Positions 1 through 8,019 of a DNA stretch of 64,000 bases are shown in pieces; position 1 is the stretch's first letter, and every line of letters starts with the position of its first letter. A program made the position numbers and the translations under genes. This stretch comes from Treponema sp. (GTDB taxonomy: Bacteria; Spirochaetota; Spirochaetia; Treponematales; Treponemataceae): contig JAFUYH010000021.1 in NCBI GenBank assembly GCA_017470605.1, positions 97,079 through 161,078 on the forward strand. The letters run 5' to 3'. Below the pieces are notes generated by a model that saw nothing but the letters and a program-made list of their open reading frames with translations, was not told the DNA's origin and made no database searches.

Positions 1-351
1 GATAGAGAAAGGAAGCTCCTGAGAGGTTGTGAAAATCTCAATATCACTTGCTTCAACTTCAATTTCACCGGTTGCCATATCGGCATTAATATCTTTATCA
101 GCGCGGGCATTTACAATGCCTTCAACTGCGATACAATATTCACTCTTAAGGCTGGCAGCAATTTTTTTTACATCATCACTAGCCTTATCGCCAACCATTA
201 CCTGAGTAATTCCATAGCGGTCGCGAAGACGAATAAACAAAAGACCGCCCAAGTCACGGGTGCGGCTTACCCAACCGTTCAAAACAACTTTCTTACCAAC
301 ATCACTCTTGCGAAGCTCGCCGCAGGTGACTGTACGCTTTGTATTTTCCAT
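1..351 (-). CDS. aspS: Aspartyl-tRNA synthetase, N-terminal part (continues beyond window edge)
   Basis: The enzyme charges tRNA-Asp with aspartate in the cytoplasm. From position 351 the minus-strand frame reads MENTKRTVTCGELRKSD, then GWVSRTRDLGGLLFIRLRD and GITQVMVG, the typical N-terminal OB-fold anticodon-binding domain of bacterial AspRS. Only 117 codons lie in the window; the class II catalytic core is outside it. A TAAAAT -10 box at 362-367 (minus strand) with TTGTAA 17 nt further upstream leaves only about 3 nt of leader, so translation may start almost at the mRNA 5' end. No Shine-Dalgarno is visible. Confidence 0.93.
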   Translation of the reverse strand, partial: MENTKRTVTCGELRKSDVGKKVVLNGWVSRTRDLGGLLFIRLRDRYGITQVMVGDKASDDVKKIAASLKSEYCIAVEGIVNARADKDINADMATGEIEVEASDIEIFTTSQELPFSI

Positions 352-401
352 AGTAAAAATCATTTTAGCGTTATGAAAGAAGTTTTACAAGAATTTACAG
401 T

Positions 402-3080
402 TTAATACTCCAATTCATACCAAAGTGTGCCGTCTTCTGCTCCAAGTTCTAGTTTTTTAACAGAAGATTTAATGCTTCCGTCAGAGTTCAGAAGATTCAG
501 TTTCCACTTTTTTTCCGCTATGCCAGCAGGAAGAATTAGCTGACCTTTACTGCCCAGAGCAAGTGCAAGTTTTCCGGCTCCAGAATACAATGTGGAAAGT
601 TTTACATTATCTCGGGTCAAGGCAGGTTTTGAACCGCCCCTGCTTTTTGTTCCGTATTCATATAAGCCTTCACCAGAATTTCCACTCCAGCTGCATGAAA
701 AAATCAGCCATTTATTATCGCCGCTTTTTACCCCAAGAAGAGAAGCAAAGTCATCTTGCGGAGAAAAAGAAAGACTTAAAGCGGATTTATCCAGACTGCC
801 AGACAGAGGATTTACTCCAGGCATCGTTACACTTGCAAAAACCTCTTCGTTTTCAAAAATAAAACTGCCTTCTTTGGCATTCCAGCTAAGCCCGCCGGCG
901 CCTTCTTCTTTTCCAGCGGCATCACTGCCCCCGGTGCCTGTTCCACGGCCGCTAGCCTCTCCCAAAGAAAAACCTATCCTGCTGTTCAGAGAGTCTTCCG
1001 GCCGTGCCCCGAACCTTACCGCAGGCGCTACATTCCAGGTCTGCCCGAAAGAAGCAATTATTTCCATTTCATTTTTGGTTTCCAGAGGGTAAGAAATCAC
1101 TTTTTCCAGTGGCTTTATCTTGAATTCGCGGAAAATTCTTGCCGCTACAGGTGCCCCCGCAATTTTTGCCGGATTAGAATCCTGATTAAAATACCCGGTA
1201 ATTCTGGCTTTTTCTGCCTTGCGTTCACTAACTTCATAGCAGAAAGAATAAATGCAGTCCCAGTCCTGAAGGCTCGCAAAAACAGCCAGCATAGGCATCA
1301 TTTCTGCAGAAAACTGATTAGGATAAGGGTGGTCGTACTCAGTCACGGAATAAGGTTTGCCGAACACCCTTGTAGTTGCCAGACTTGCCAGAGTTCCGCC
1401 GTCCTGAGCCTGTGTAAGGCTTCTGTTCTGAACATAAAAATCTTTTGCGTTCCAGCTGTCTACGGGGAAAATAGGATGATTCCAGTAGGCATGTGAATCT
1501 ACCACGTCAAATTCGGCCATTACAGAAACCGGGGCGCAAGGAAGAGCCGTTCCAAAAGTAAGAGCCTTTACGCCCAGAGTCTTTTTAAGATAGTCATTCA
1601 TGCTTTTCCAGTAATCTGATTCAATTTCGTAAAGAAATTGTGTTACCAGCATCCTGTATTCCATAGGAAGAATCCTGTAATCATCTGATGAAGGAAATTT
1701 CACGTAAGCAGCCGCCTGATTGCCAGACACCTCGGCTGCTCCGGCTGCCCCCCGCACCGCAGGGGCCCCTCGCCCCTCAGCCCCCAGCCCCTCAGCAACT
1801 CCTTCCAGTTTCTTTACATATTCAATGCTGCCGCCCTTTACCAGCTTCACGTCTGAAAATTCAAATGTAATCCCGGCACTTTTTCCCATATCTCCAAAAG
1901 TGAGTCTTGGCTTTTCATCTGCCTGCAAAGGAATAAAGGCAAATGTAAAATCCTGCCATTTTTTATCAAGCTCAAACCTTTTGGAAAATCCCAGATTTGA
2001 CCAGGGTTCATGATTCATCATTACAGAAATACTTGCCTTGCATTGCTCAGACGCTTTTGCCTTAAAAGTTACGGTATAGAGCTGATTTGCTTCAATCTTA
2101 AAACCATATAAATCATACTGAATGTGCCAGCCTTCAGAACCGTTTGCCCTTACCTTAATTCTGGCATTGCCTTTTTCTTCCGTTAAATCTGCCTTAGCAC
2201 CCTGATGCTGTTCCAGATTTCCCTTTCCAGAAAGCAGACTGGCACTTTCTGCTTCAGAAATATTGTATTTTTCATTCAGATTTGAATAGTTCAGGCCCTT
2301 TTTTAAAAGAAATTCATTCCATTTGTCTTCCAAATCATAAGTCATAATGGAAGGCATTCTGTCCAGCACGCCGTCAAAATAACCTTTGAACATACTGTTT
2401 TCATTGTTAATTTCTACAAAGGCAACTGCCGGATCCTGGGCATAAGTGAGTCCTGTATAAGGATTTTTGTGATTCAGAATTTTTTCTGCATATCTTTTCT
2501 GGTCTTCTCTGGCAAGTTCATTCCAAAAACCATAGCAGTGAAGGTCTTTCCAGTCTGAAACCTGACGGATTTCCTGAGGAAAGTTGTTTTCAGAATCAGG
2601 TCTGATTGAACGTCCTGTTAAAAGATTGATGTTACTGTAAATTCCGTTTTTCTTAAGTTCATAAAAGAATTTATCAAAACGTTCAAAAGCCTTTTCATTA
2701 AAAGTAACGGTGTGGTTTGTATAATCATGCTTAAAAAAGCAGTCAGCCCAGTCTGAATCTGTATGATGAAAGCGTATGCAGTTAATTCCCTGAGCCGCCA
2801 GTGTTTCTGCCCAGTAAGCGGCATCTTCTACAGGCGGAAAAGACGAAAGATTTGTTCCAAAAATTCTGATTCTTTTGCCGGCGGCATAAAGGTGGCCGTC
2901 TTTGCCAACAGAAATCCTTTCTTTTTCTGTAATGGGCGTGTTAAGGTAGGAGGCATCCATTTCAGAACCGCTTTTAGGGCGGGCATAAAATCCGAATGGC
3001 TTAAAATCTGATTTGAATTCTGCGGCAAATGCAGAAACAGCAAGCATGATGAAAATTTGAAATGCGATTATCTTTTTCAT
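402..3080 (-). CDS. Secreted glycoside hydrolase (GH5-like TIM barrel with internal carbohydrate-binding-like region)
   Basis: An 892-residue exported protein with a signal peptide (MKKIIAFQIFIMLAVSAFA). Residues about 60-290 look like the first half of a GH5/clan GH-A (beta/alpha)8 barrel: GINCIRFHHTDSDWAD, then VAFVEINNENS, whose N-E pair fits the acid/base glutamate. A jelly-roll, CBM4/9-like stretch (about 310-410, NQLYTVTFKAKASEQ...) is inserted next, then an Ala/Gly-rich linker, and the barrel resumes; PYSVTEYDHPYP may supply the nucleophile. The C-terminal ~200 residues are probably beta-sandwich. It likely cleaves a plant or host polysaccharide outside the cytoplasm; the substrate cannot be read from sequence. 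The exact GH family is uncertain. It is transcribed towards the aspS side and separated from it. Confidence 0.8.
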   Translation of the reverse strand: MKKIIAFQIFIMLAVSAFAAEFKSDFKPFGFYARPKSGSEMDASYLNTPITEKERISVGKDGHLYAAGKRIRIFGTNLSSFPPVEDAAYWAETLAAQGINCIRFHHTDSDWADCFFKHDYTNHTVTFNEKAFERFDKFFYELKKNGIYSNINLLTGRSIRPDSENNFPQEIRQVSDWKDLHCYGFWNELAREDQKRYAEKILNHKNPYTGLTYAQDPAVAFVEINNENSMFKGYFDGVLDRMPSIMTYDLEDKWNEFLLKKGLNYSNLNEKYNISEAESASLLSGKGNLEQHQGAKADLTEEKGNARIKVRANGSEGWHIQYDLYGFKIEANQLYTVTFKAKASEQCKASISVMMNHEPWSNLGFSKRFELDKKWQDFTFAFIPLQADEKPRLTFGDMGKSAGITFEFSDVKLVKGGSIEYVKKLEGVAEGLGAEGRGAPAVRGAAGAAEVSGNQAAAYVKFPSSDDYRILPMEYRMLVTQFLYEIESDYWKSMNDYLKKTLGVKALTFGTALPCAPVSVMAEFDVVDSHAYWNHPIFPVDSWNAKDFYVQNRSLTQAQDGGTLASLATTRVFGKPYSVTEYDHPYPNQFSAEMMPMLAVFASLQDWDCIYSFCYEVSERKAEKARITGYFNQDSNPAKIAGAPVAARIFREFKIKPLEKVISYPLETKNEMEIIASFGQTWNVAPAVRFGARPEDSLNSRIGFSLGEASGRGTGTGGSDAAGKEEGAGGLSWNAKEGSFIFENEEVFASVTMPGVNPLSGSLDKSALSLSFSPQDDFASLLGVKSGDNKWLIFSCSWSGNSGEGLYEYGTKSRGGSKPALTRDNVKLSTLYSGAGKLALALGSKGQLILPAGIAEKKWKLNLLNSDGSIKSSVKKLELGAEDGTLWYELEY

Positions 3081-3119
3081 ATTTTATATTTTCAGTTTAA
3101 ATAACCGCATTGTCAACAT

Positions 3120-4022
3120 TTATGCTCCCAGGAAGAAGAGGGAGAAGAAGATGTAAACGCTGCCAAAAAGCATAAGAATGTTTCCAATCAGATGCATGTA
3201 GGCAACTTTTCTAAGACTGTAGAAAACAAGACCAATCAGATAGAAGGCACCGCCCAGAATCAGCATTGTAAAACTTTGTGTTGGCAGTGTAGTGTAAAGG
3301 CGGCTTGCAAAAATAGTGCCGGAAAAACCAGCTACGGCACAGAGTATTATATTCAGCTTTTCATATTTGCGGCCTGCAATTGCATAGAACAAGGCTCCCA
3401 CAATAACCATAGCCCATACAAAGCCGAAGAGAATCCAGCCTTTTATTCCCTGAATCTTTGTAATTGTATAAACGCTGTAGCCAAAACCAATGATAAGGAA
3501 GGTCCAGACATGGGCAAGACGGTTAAAGACTGTTTTTGCGTTAAAGTTTGTAAGGGCGTGCTGCAAAAGAGAAAAGAGGTACATCAGAATCATTGAAGCA
3601 CCAAAGAGCGTATAGAAAACTGTGGTTGTGTTTACATAGTCGTCCAACTGGCGTACTGCAACTGTATCAAGAACGGCTGTGGCGGCAATAAAAAGGGTTG
3701 CTCCAATTCCCTGAACAATGGAACTTGCAATTTCTTCCGGCAGGGTAAGAGGACGCAGTTTTTTTGAGGCAGCTATGATTTTCTTTTCATTTTCAATTTT
3801 CTTTTCTGCCTTGCGTTTTGCCTTTTCAGACTTTGCGTAGTCGGCAGCGGCATATTTAGCTTTAAGGCGTTCCGGGTCTTCAGCATACTGAATGTTAATA
3901 TCCTGTACGGCCTTTTCATAATCAGCCTTAAGCTGCACAAGTCGTCTGTGTTTTTTTGCTTTTAATGATTTTAATGTGGATTTTCTGACTGCTTTCTGGG
4001 CAATATCATCTTGTCGTGACAT
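3120..4022 (-). CDS. Hemolysin III / PAQR-family membrane protein with long charged N-terminus
   Basis: I place the start at 4022 (MSRQDDIAQK), where AGAGAGG precedes the ATG; a longer frame would run into the neighbouring rlmB gene. Residues 1-105 are very basic/acidic and alanine-rich (KRKAEKKIENEKKIIAASKK), probably a coiled coil. From about 110 there are seven hydrophobic segments, beginning LTLPEEIASSIVQGIGA, which matches the EE(I/V)xNxxxHGIG-type start of HlyIII proteins, and ending AYMHLIGNILMLFGSVYIFF, which keeps one of the C-terminal histidines. The family contains predicted zinc-dependent membrane hydrolases; the cellular role in spirochaetes is unknown. The charged N-terminal extension is longer than in typical ~210-residue members. 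Confidence 0.8.
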   Translation of the reverse strand: MSRQDDIAQKAVRKSTLKSLKAKKHRRLVQLKADYEKAVQDINIQYAEDPERLKAKYAAADYAKSEKAKRKAEKKIENEKKIIAASKKLRPLTLPEEIASSIVQGIGATLFIAATAVLDTVAVRQLDDYVNTTTVFYTLFGASMILMYLFSLLQHALTNFNAKTVFNRLAHVWTFLIIGFGYSVYTITKIQGIKGWILFGFVWAMVIVGALFYAIAGRKYEKLNIILCAVAGFSGTIFASRLYTTLPTQSFTMLILGGAFYLIGLVFYSLRKVAYMHLIGNILMLFGSVYIFFSLFFLGA

Positions 4023-4077
4023 GAAAAACCTCTCTTTTACTTTCAGATATTTATACTTTACATAATGACATTTTTTG

Positions 4078-4854
4078 TCATTTATGTCGAGAGCTGATTT
4101 CGTAAAGAAGGATGCCTGCCGCAACAGAAACGTTCAGGCTGTCTATTTTTCCGCAGGTGGGAATGGAAACTATCTGGTCGCATTTTTTTTCCAGAAGTTC
4201 TGCAATTCCTGTTCCTTCGCTGCCCATTATAAGGGCTGTTTTTGCAGGGAATTCAATCTGACGGCAGGATTTTCCGCCGGCATCTGCACCGTAAATCCAG
4301 AATCCTGCATCTTTAAGTTTTTCTGCGGCTCGTACAAGGTTGTTTACAATGCAGCATTTTACCCAGGCATTTGCCCCTGCACTGGAACGTGCAACAACTT
4401 CGTTTCCGCTGATGTCGCTTACGCTTTTATTTTCCGGGATAATAACCAAATCAATGCCAAACTGGTCGCAGCTTCTAAGGATTGCGCCCACATTATGAGG
4501 GTCAGTTACGCAGTCCAGAATTACAACAGTCTGTTTTTCTTCACTGTCTTTGTTCCGGGCAAGTTTGAGCCAGGTGTCAAAATCAAGGATATTTTCTGTG
4601 CTCTTTTTTCCGCCTTCTGCAGACATTACAATGCCGCGGTGGTTGCGCAGGGCTTCTTCCAAAGAAGAAACCATTTCGTCCAGTTTTGAGTCTGCAACCT
4701 GTTCTGCCTTTATTCCAGCCTGACTGGCGGCAGCAAGAATTTTCTTAACGCGCGGGCCAGCCTTGCTGTAATAAAGTTTAAAAACCCCGGCGCCCCCCAA
4801 AGAGGAAACTGCGCGAATCTTTTCTTCTATTGAATGAAAACCTGTTATAATCAA
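4078..4854 (-). CDS. rlmB: SpoU-family 23S rRNA 2'-O-ribose methyltransferase (RlmB-type)
   Basis: A 258-residue SPOUT methyltransferase. The N-terminal L30e-like substrate-binding part (GFHSIEEKIRAVSSLGG) is followed by the trefoil-knot SpoU domain with all three motifs: VILDCVTDPHNVGAILRSCD, ALIMGSEGTGIAELLEKKC and IPTCGKIDSLNVSVAAGIL. By family it uses S-adenosylmethionine to methylate a 23S rRNA guanosine ribose; TrmH-like tRNA modification is an alternative I consider less likely. The best start is TTG at 4854, preceded by GTGAGG; no ATG is available nearby. It is followed by the HlyIII-like gene on the same strand with a 55-bp gap. Confidence 0.88.
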   Translation of the reverse strand: MIITGFHSIEEKIRAVSSLGGAGVFKLYYSKAGPRVKKILAAASQAGIKAEQVADSKLDEMVSSLEEALRNHRGIVMSAEGGKKSTENILDFDTWLKLARNKDSEEKQTVVILDCVTDPHNVGAILRSCDQFGIDLVIIPENKSVSDISGNEVVARSSAGANAWVKCCIVNNLVRAAEKLKDAGFWIYGADAGGKSCRQIEFPAKTALIMGSEGTGIAELLEKKCDQIVSIPTCGKIDSLNVSVAAGILLYEISSRHK

Positions 4855-4899
4855 AGCAACCTCACTTTGCTACCGCCCGCCACACACGGGGCACGCCAC

Positions 4900-4954
4900 A
4901 CGAGTTTGCGAAGCAAACTCGTTGCGGAAGATAAGCCGGAGGCTTATCTTCCGC
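4900..4954. repeat. Tandem pair of perfect hairpins overlapping the 3' end of the SEC-C gene
   Basis: Two back-to-back hairpins. The first has 10-bp arms ACGAGTTTGC and GCAAACTCGT with a GAA loop (4900-4922). The second has 14-bp arms GCGGAAGATAAGCC and GGCTTATCTTCCGC with a 3-nt loop (4924-4954). The stop codon of the minus-strand SEC-C gene lies inside the second hairpin. No clear U-run follows, so a simple intrinsic terminator is not obvious; it resembles the paired palindromes at 55-61 kb. Confidence 0.7.
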
Positions 4955-5441
4955 AGCATTGCTTGTATTTTTTACCGCTTCCGCATGGGCAAGGGTCGTT
5001 GCGGCCAACTTTTGCACCAACACGCTTTACAGTTGTAGGAATAACGTTTCCTGCAACGTATTTCCAGTCGCCGTCAATATTCTTGAACAAAGAAATTTCG
5101 TGGTGAATGTCATGCATCTGGTGAAGAGTGTAGTCAGCTTCAAATTCAACAATCTGTTCGTCTTCTTTTTCGCCTTTTTCTGTGCGCAGGATTTTAAGAC
5201 CATTCCACTGAGATTCGCGGCTCCAGTCTTCTGTAGCCTTTCTGTCAATTTCTGCAATACCATCACCTTCTTCGCAAGAATTGATGATGTAGTCAATTTC
5301 GTGTTTTACATAAGAAGTGTAGCGGGCACGCATACATGCTTCTGCAGAAGGAGCTTTAATAGTTCCACGGATAATCGGTTCGCAGCATTCGCCGTATTTT
5401 TTTCCTGAACCGCAAGGACATAAATCATTATTTGTACTCAT
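4944..5441 (-). CDS. YchJ-family protein with N- and C-terminal SEC-C zinc motifs
   Basis: A 165-residue cytoplasmic protein with a zinc-binding SEC-C motif at each end: [19 protein letters not shown] and [20 protein letters not shown]. The middle ([15 protein letters not shown] ... [12 protein letters not shown]) matches the YchJ/UPF0225 NTF2-like fold. SEC-C motifs bind zinc and often contact ribosomes or SecB; the precise function of YchJ proteins is not established. A TATACT -10 box (5450-5455, minus strand) with AAGACA 17 nt upstream ends 8 nt from the ATG, implying an almost leaderless mRNA. Its stop codon is part of a long hairpin. Confidence 0.85.
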   Translation of the reverse strand: MSTNNDLCPCGSGKKYGECCEPIIRGTIKAPSAEACMRARYTSYVKHEIDYIINSCEEGDGIAEIDRKATEDWSRESQWNGLKILRTEKGEKEDEQIVEFEADYTLHQMHDIHHEISLFKNIDGDWKYVAGNVIPTTVKRVGAKVGRNDPCPCGSGKKYKQCCGR

Positions 5442-5542
5442 AATTAAAAAGTATAGCGAATATGCATATTTTTGTCTTGTTTTCTTGAAAAATATTGAAT
5501 ATATGCTAAAATATCTGTGATAATTTTTAAAAAGGGGGAGTT

Positions 5543-8008
5543 ATGAAAAGTCATAAATTTCAGTTCCTTTTATCGTGTTCTTTTTTCACAAGTCTTTTCT
5601 TTTTACTTATTCTTTCTTCATGTACAGGCTTTAACAGTGTAAAGACTTCTGGTTCTCTTGCATTTTCTTTTGATGCAAGAAGCATTCTTTCTTCACTTGA
5701 AAAAAGTGAATTGTCTTTAGAAGGTCTGCAGGAATTAAAAATACAGATTGCCCTACTGGGGGATTCTACAAGTGAGCCTCAGTCTATTAGTTTTACAGAA
5801 TCAGAGTTAAGCTCCGATGCATTAAAAAAGACCGCAGAATTTGCTGATATTCCAACAGGCTCTTCGGTTTATGCCCGCGGAATTATTTATGCAAGCATTA
5901 AAGAAAATAATTCTACATTTATATATCCAGTCTTTTATGGAACTAGTGATGAAATAACAGTAAACGCCGATTCAAATCCTCTTCCCTTAACGCTTACAAG
6001 CTTAGTAAGTAATAATGCAGATTATGAATGGGAAGCTTCTGGTGTCACAAGTGATGGAAAGCGGGAATTTATGTTTCTTGTCTTCAAAAGTGGTGAAAGT
6101 GGTACATATATTCTTTCAGAAATTGGTTGTTCTGCTGTCCCATCATTTGGAGATTACCAGGCCAAAAGCTATGATGAAAAAACTGGTTTGCCAACAGAAT
6201 TCCAGCTTACAGAAACAGTTTATCAGCCAGCTGAGTCAAATGACTATGTGATTGTTCAAAAGCCGGAAGCAAAAAGCATTTCTGTTACAGATGGAAAATT
6301 TTCTTTTACCAGCGCAAGCGGACTGGAAGTTTCTTTTGGCGGTATTTCTGAGAATCCCGAGGAACCAGATCTTCCAGACATTTCTGAACTTCCTGCAAGC
6401 ACATATCCTTATGAAATTCAGTTCTGGATAAAAAATGATGGAGCTACAGGCACTGCAGATTCTGATTACAGTCATCAAAGCCTTTATGATTGTACAGGAA
6501 GCATAAATCTTGATGAAACATCTGATGCTGACGCACTTTTGAATGCTGAACTTATGAAGAGAGTTTTGAATCTGTTTGATCTTGGTTATGTTTCAGATGA
6601 AGAAAAAAATGCACTTGCAGAAAAGGATGGCACAAGTCTGTTTTTACAGGATGGAAAGATTATTTACCGCTATTATATGAAAAAAGAAAGTGCAGTTTCT
6701 GAAGACCCTGCTTATAATGGCAACGGCTCGATTGTTATTGATAATACAGCGGCAAAATACATCCTTGCAAAAAATAGTGATGAATCCAGCGCAAAGTTCT
6801 ACCTGAACAATGGAAAATTTACCTTCAGCCTGCTTGATGAAAATGACAACGACGTGCTGGCGGATGTGAAGTGGGATGCATATTCTGAAACCGATGGATT
6901 CTTAAACCAAAATCTTTTGAATATAAGTTATGAAATTACGTATAAAGGTCATTCTGTTAATAGCCTTTCATACGATGGATTCAATTATGTTCAGATTAGT
7001 AGTTATAATCCGCTTACAAAGGGCGGCAGCTACCTGCTTACTTTGACTGTAAGTCCAAGTGTAAGCAAAACAACTTATGTAAATAAATCTGGCCAAACCG
7101 TAGATTTCCCAGACTTTGAACCAGTTAGCGGCATCTTTGAAGTTGAGGTGGAGGATGTGGCCAATTATGAGTTTGATGCTTCAAACTTGATGACAATAGT
7201 AGATCCTGAATATCAAACTTATGGATTATCCGATGATTTTTTGGATTTTATAGATTCGCTAACTAGCGATTCTTTAATCAAAATTTCTGGAACAATTCCT
7301 ACACCGTATGGAAGTGCTTTCCAACCAATCAAAAATCGTTTAAATGGTTTTATAGATGGTCAGTCGAACGAAGATAAGATATGCAAATATTTACTTGATT
7401 TTGATTTTTCAGAAATGACAACGGAAAGTACTGACAAAACGGCATGTAGTTGTGAATTCCAAAACTGTAAAGCTCTTCGTTCTATAATTTTGCCTGTAGA
7501 TTTGACAAAAATAGGTTATTGTACCTTCTCGGGATGTTCAAATCTTGAAAAAATTGTTTTTGGTTCAGCTATTGAGAGTATTGAAGATGATACAGCATTG
7601 TCAGAATGCTCTAAGCTTTCTTCTGTTGTTATCCCAGAAGATGCACCATTTGAAAAAGTTGGGTCTTATACATTTAAGAGTGATACATTATTAAAAACTC
7701 TTTCACTACCTGCGTCGTTTAAAACACTAGGAAGTGCTGCTTTGGGTTCAATTGAAACACTTAACCTGGCAGATGAAAGTGGAACTTGGTATTACACAAA
7801 GGAGCAGAATGTATGGTTTGGCTGGCATTCAGAAACTCAACCACAAACTCCTGAGATTACAGAAGGTTCGGTTGGCGAATTAACTTCTTTAAAGGATTTT
7901 AGTAATTCTAATGCTGAGATATCATATCCAGCGGATGTAACAACAGTTTCTCAAAAATTGCTGTATGCAGCTCAACATACAGATTATTATTTCTATTGTG
8001 TAAAGTAG
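5543..8008 (+). CDS. Surface lipoprotein with C-terminal BspA-type leucine-rich repeats
   Basis: An 821-residue exported lipoprotein: the signal peptide ends LILSSC-TG, so the lipobox cysteine is in the LSSC motif. The N-terminal ~250 residues look like beta-sandwich domains (SGSLAFSFDARS). The C-terminal third carries LRR_5/BspA-type repeats (CSCEFQNCKALRSIILP; IGYCTFSGCSNLEKIVFG; KVGSYTFKSDTLLKTLSLP), which in Treponema and Bacteroidetes proteins mediate adhesion. GGGGGAG precedes the ATG. The next gene starts 11 bp downstream, so the two are probably co-transcribed. The pair is repeated at 14152-17708 in shorter form. The binding partner is not predictable. Confidence 0.82.
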   Translation: MKSHKFQFLLSCSFFTSLFFLLILSSCTGFNSVKTSGSLAFSFDARSILSSLEKSELSLEGLQELKIQIALLGDSTSEPQSISFTESELSSDALKKTAEFADIPTGSSVYARGIIYASIKENNSTFIYPVFYGTSDEITVNADSNPLPLTLTSLVSNNADYEWEASGVTSDGKREFMFLVFKSGESGTYILSEIGCSAVPSFGDYQAKSYDEKTGLPTEFQLTETVYQPAESNDYVIVQKPEAKSISVTDGKFSFTSASGLEVSFGGISENPEEPDLPDISELPASTYPYEIQFWIKNDGATGTADSDYSHQSLYDCTGSINLDETSDADALLNAELMKRVLNLFDLGYVSDEEKNALAEKDGTSLFLQDGKIIYRYYMKKESAVSEDPAYNGNGSIVIDNTAAKYILAKNSDESSAKFYLNNGKFTFSLLDENDNDVLADVKWDAYSETDGFLNQNLLNISYEITYKGHSVNSLSYDGFNYVQISSYNPLTKGGSYLLTLTVSPSVSKTTYVNKSGQTVDFPDFEPVSGIFEVEVEDVANYEFDASNLMTIVDPEYQTYGLSDDFLDFIDSLTSDSLIKISGTIPTPYGSAFQPIKNRLNGFIDGQSNEDKICKYLLDFDFSEMTTESTDKTACSCEFQNCKALRSIILPVDLTKIGYCTFSGCSNLEKIVFGSAIESIEDDTALSECSKLSSVVIPEDAPFEKVGSYTFKSDTLLKTLSLPASFKTLGSAALGSIETLNLADESGTWYYTKEQNVWFGWHSETQPQTPEITEGSVGELTSLKDFSNSNAEISYPADVTTVSQKLLYAAQHTDYYFYCVK

Positions 8009-8019
8009 GAGAATCAAAC

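Noticed and set aside
592..1092. Plus-strand 166-codon frame opposite the glycoside hydrolase
   Set aside because: It is antisense to a well-supported gene, proline/serine-rich in the way shadow frames are, and has no start signal.
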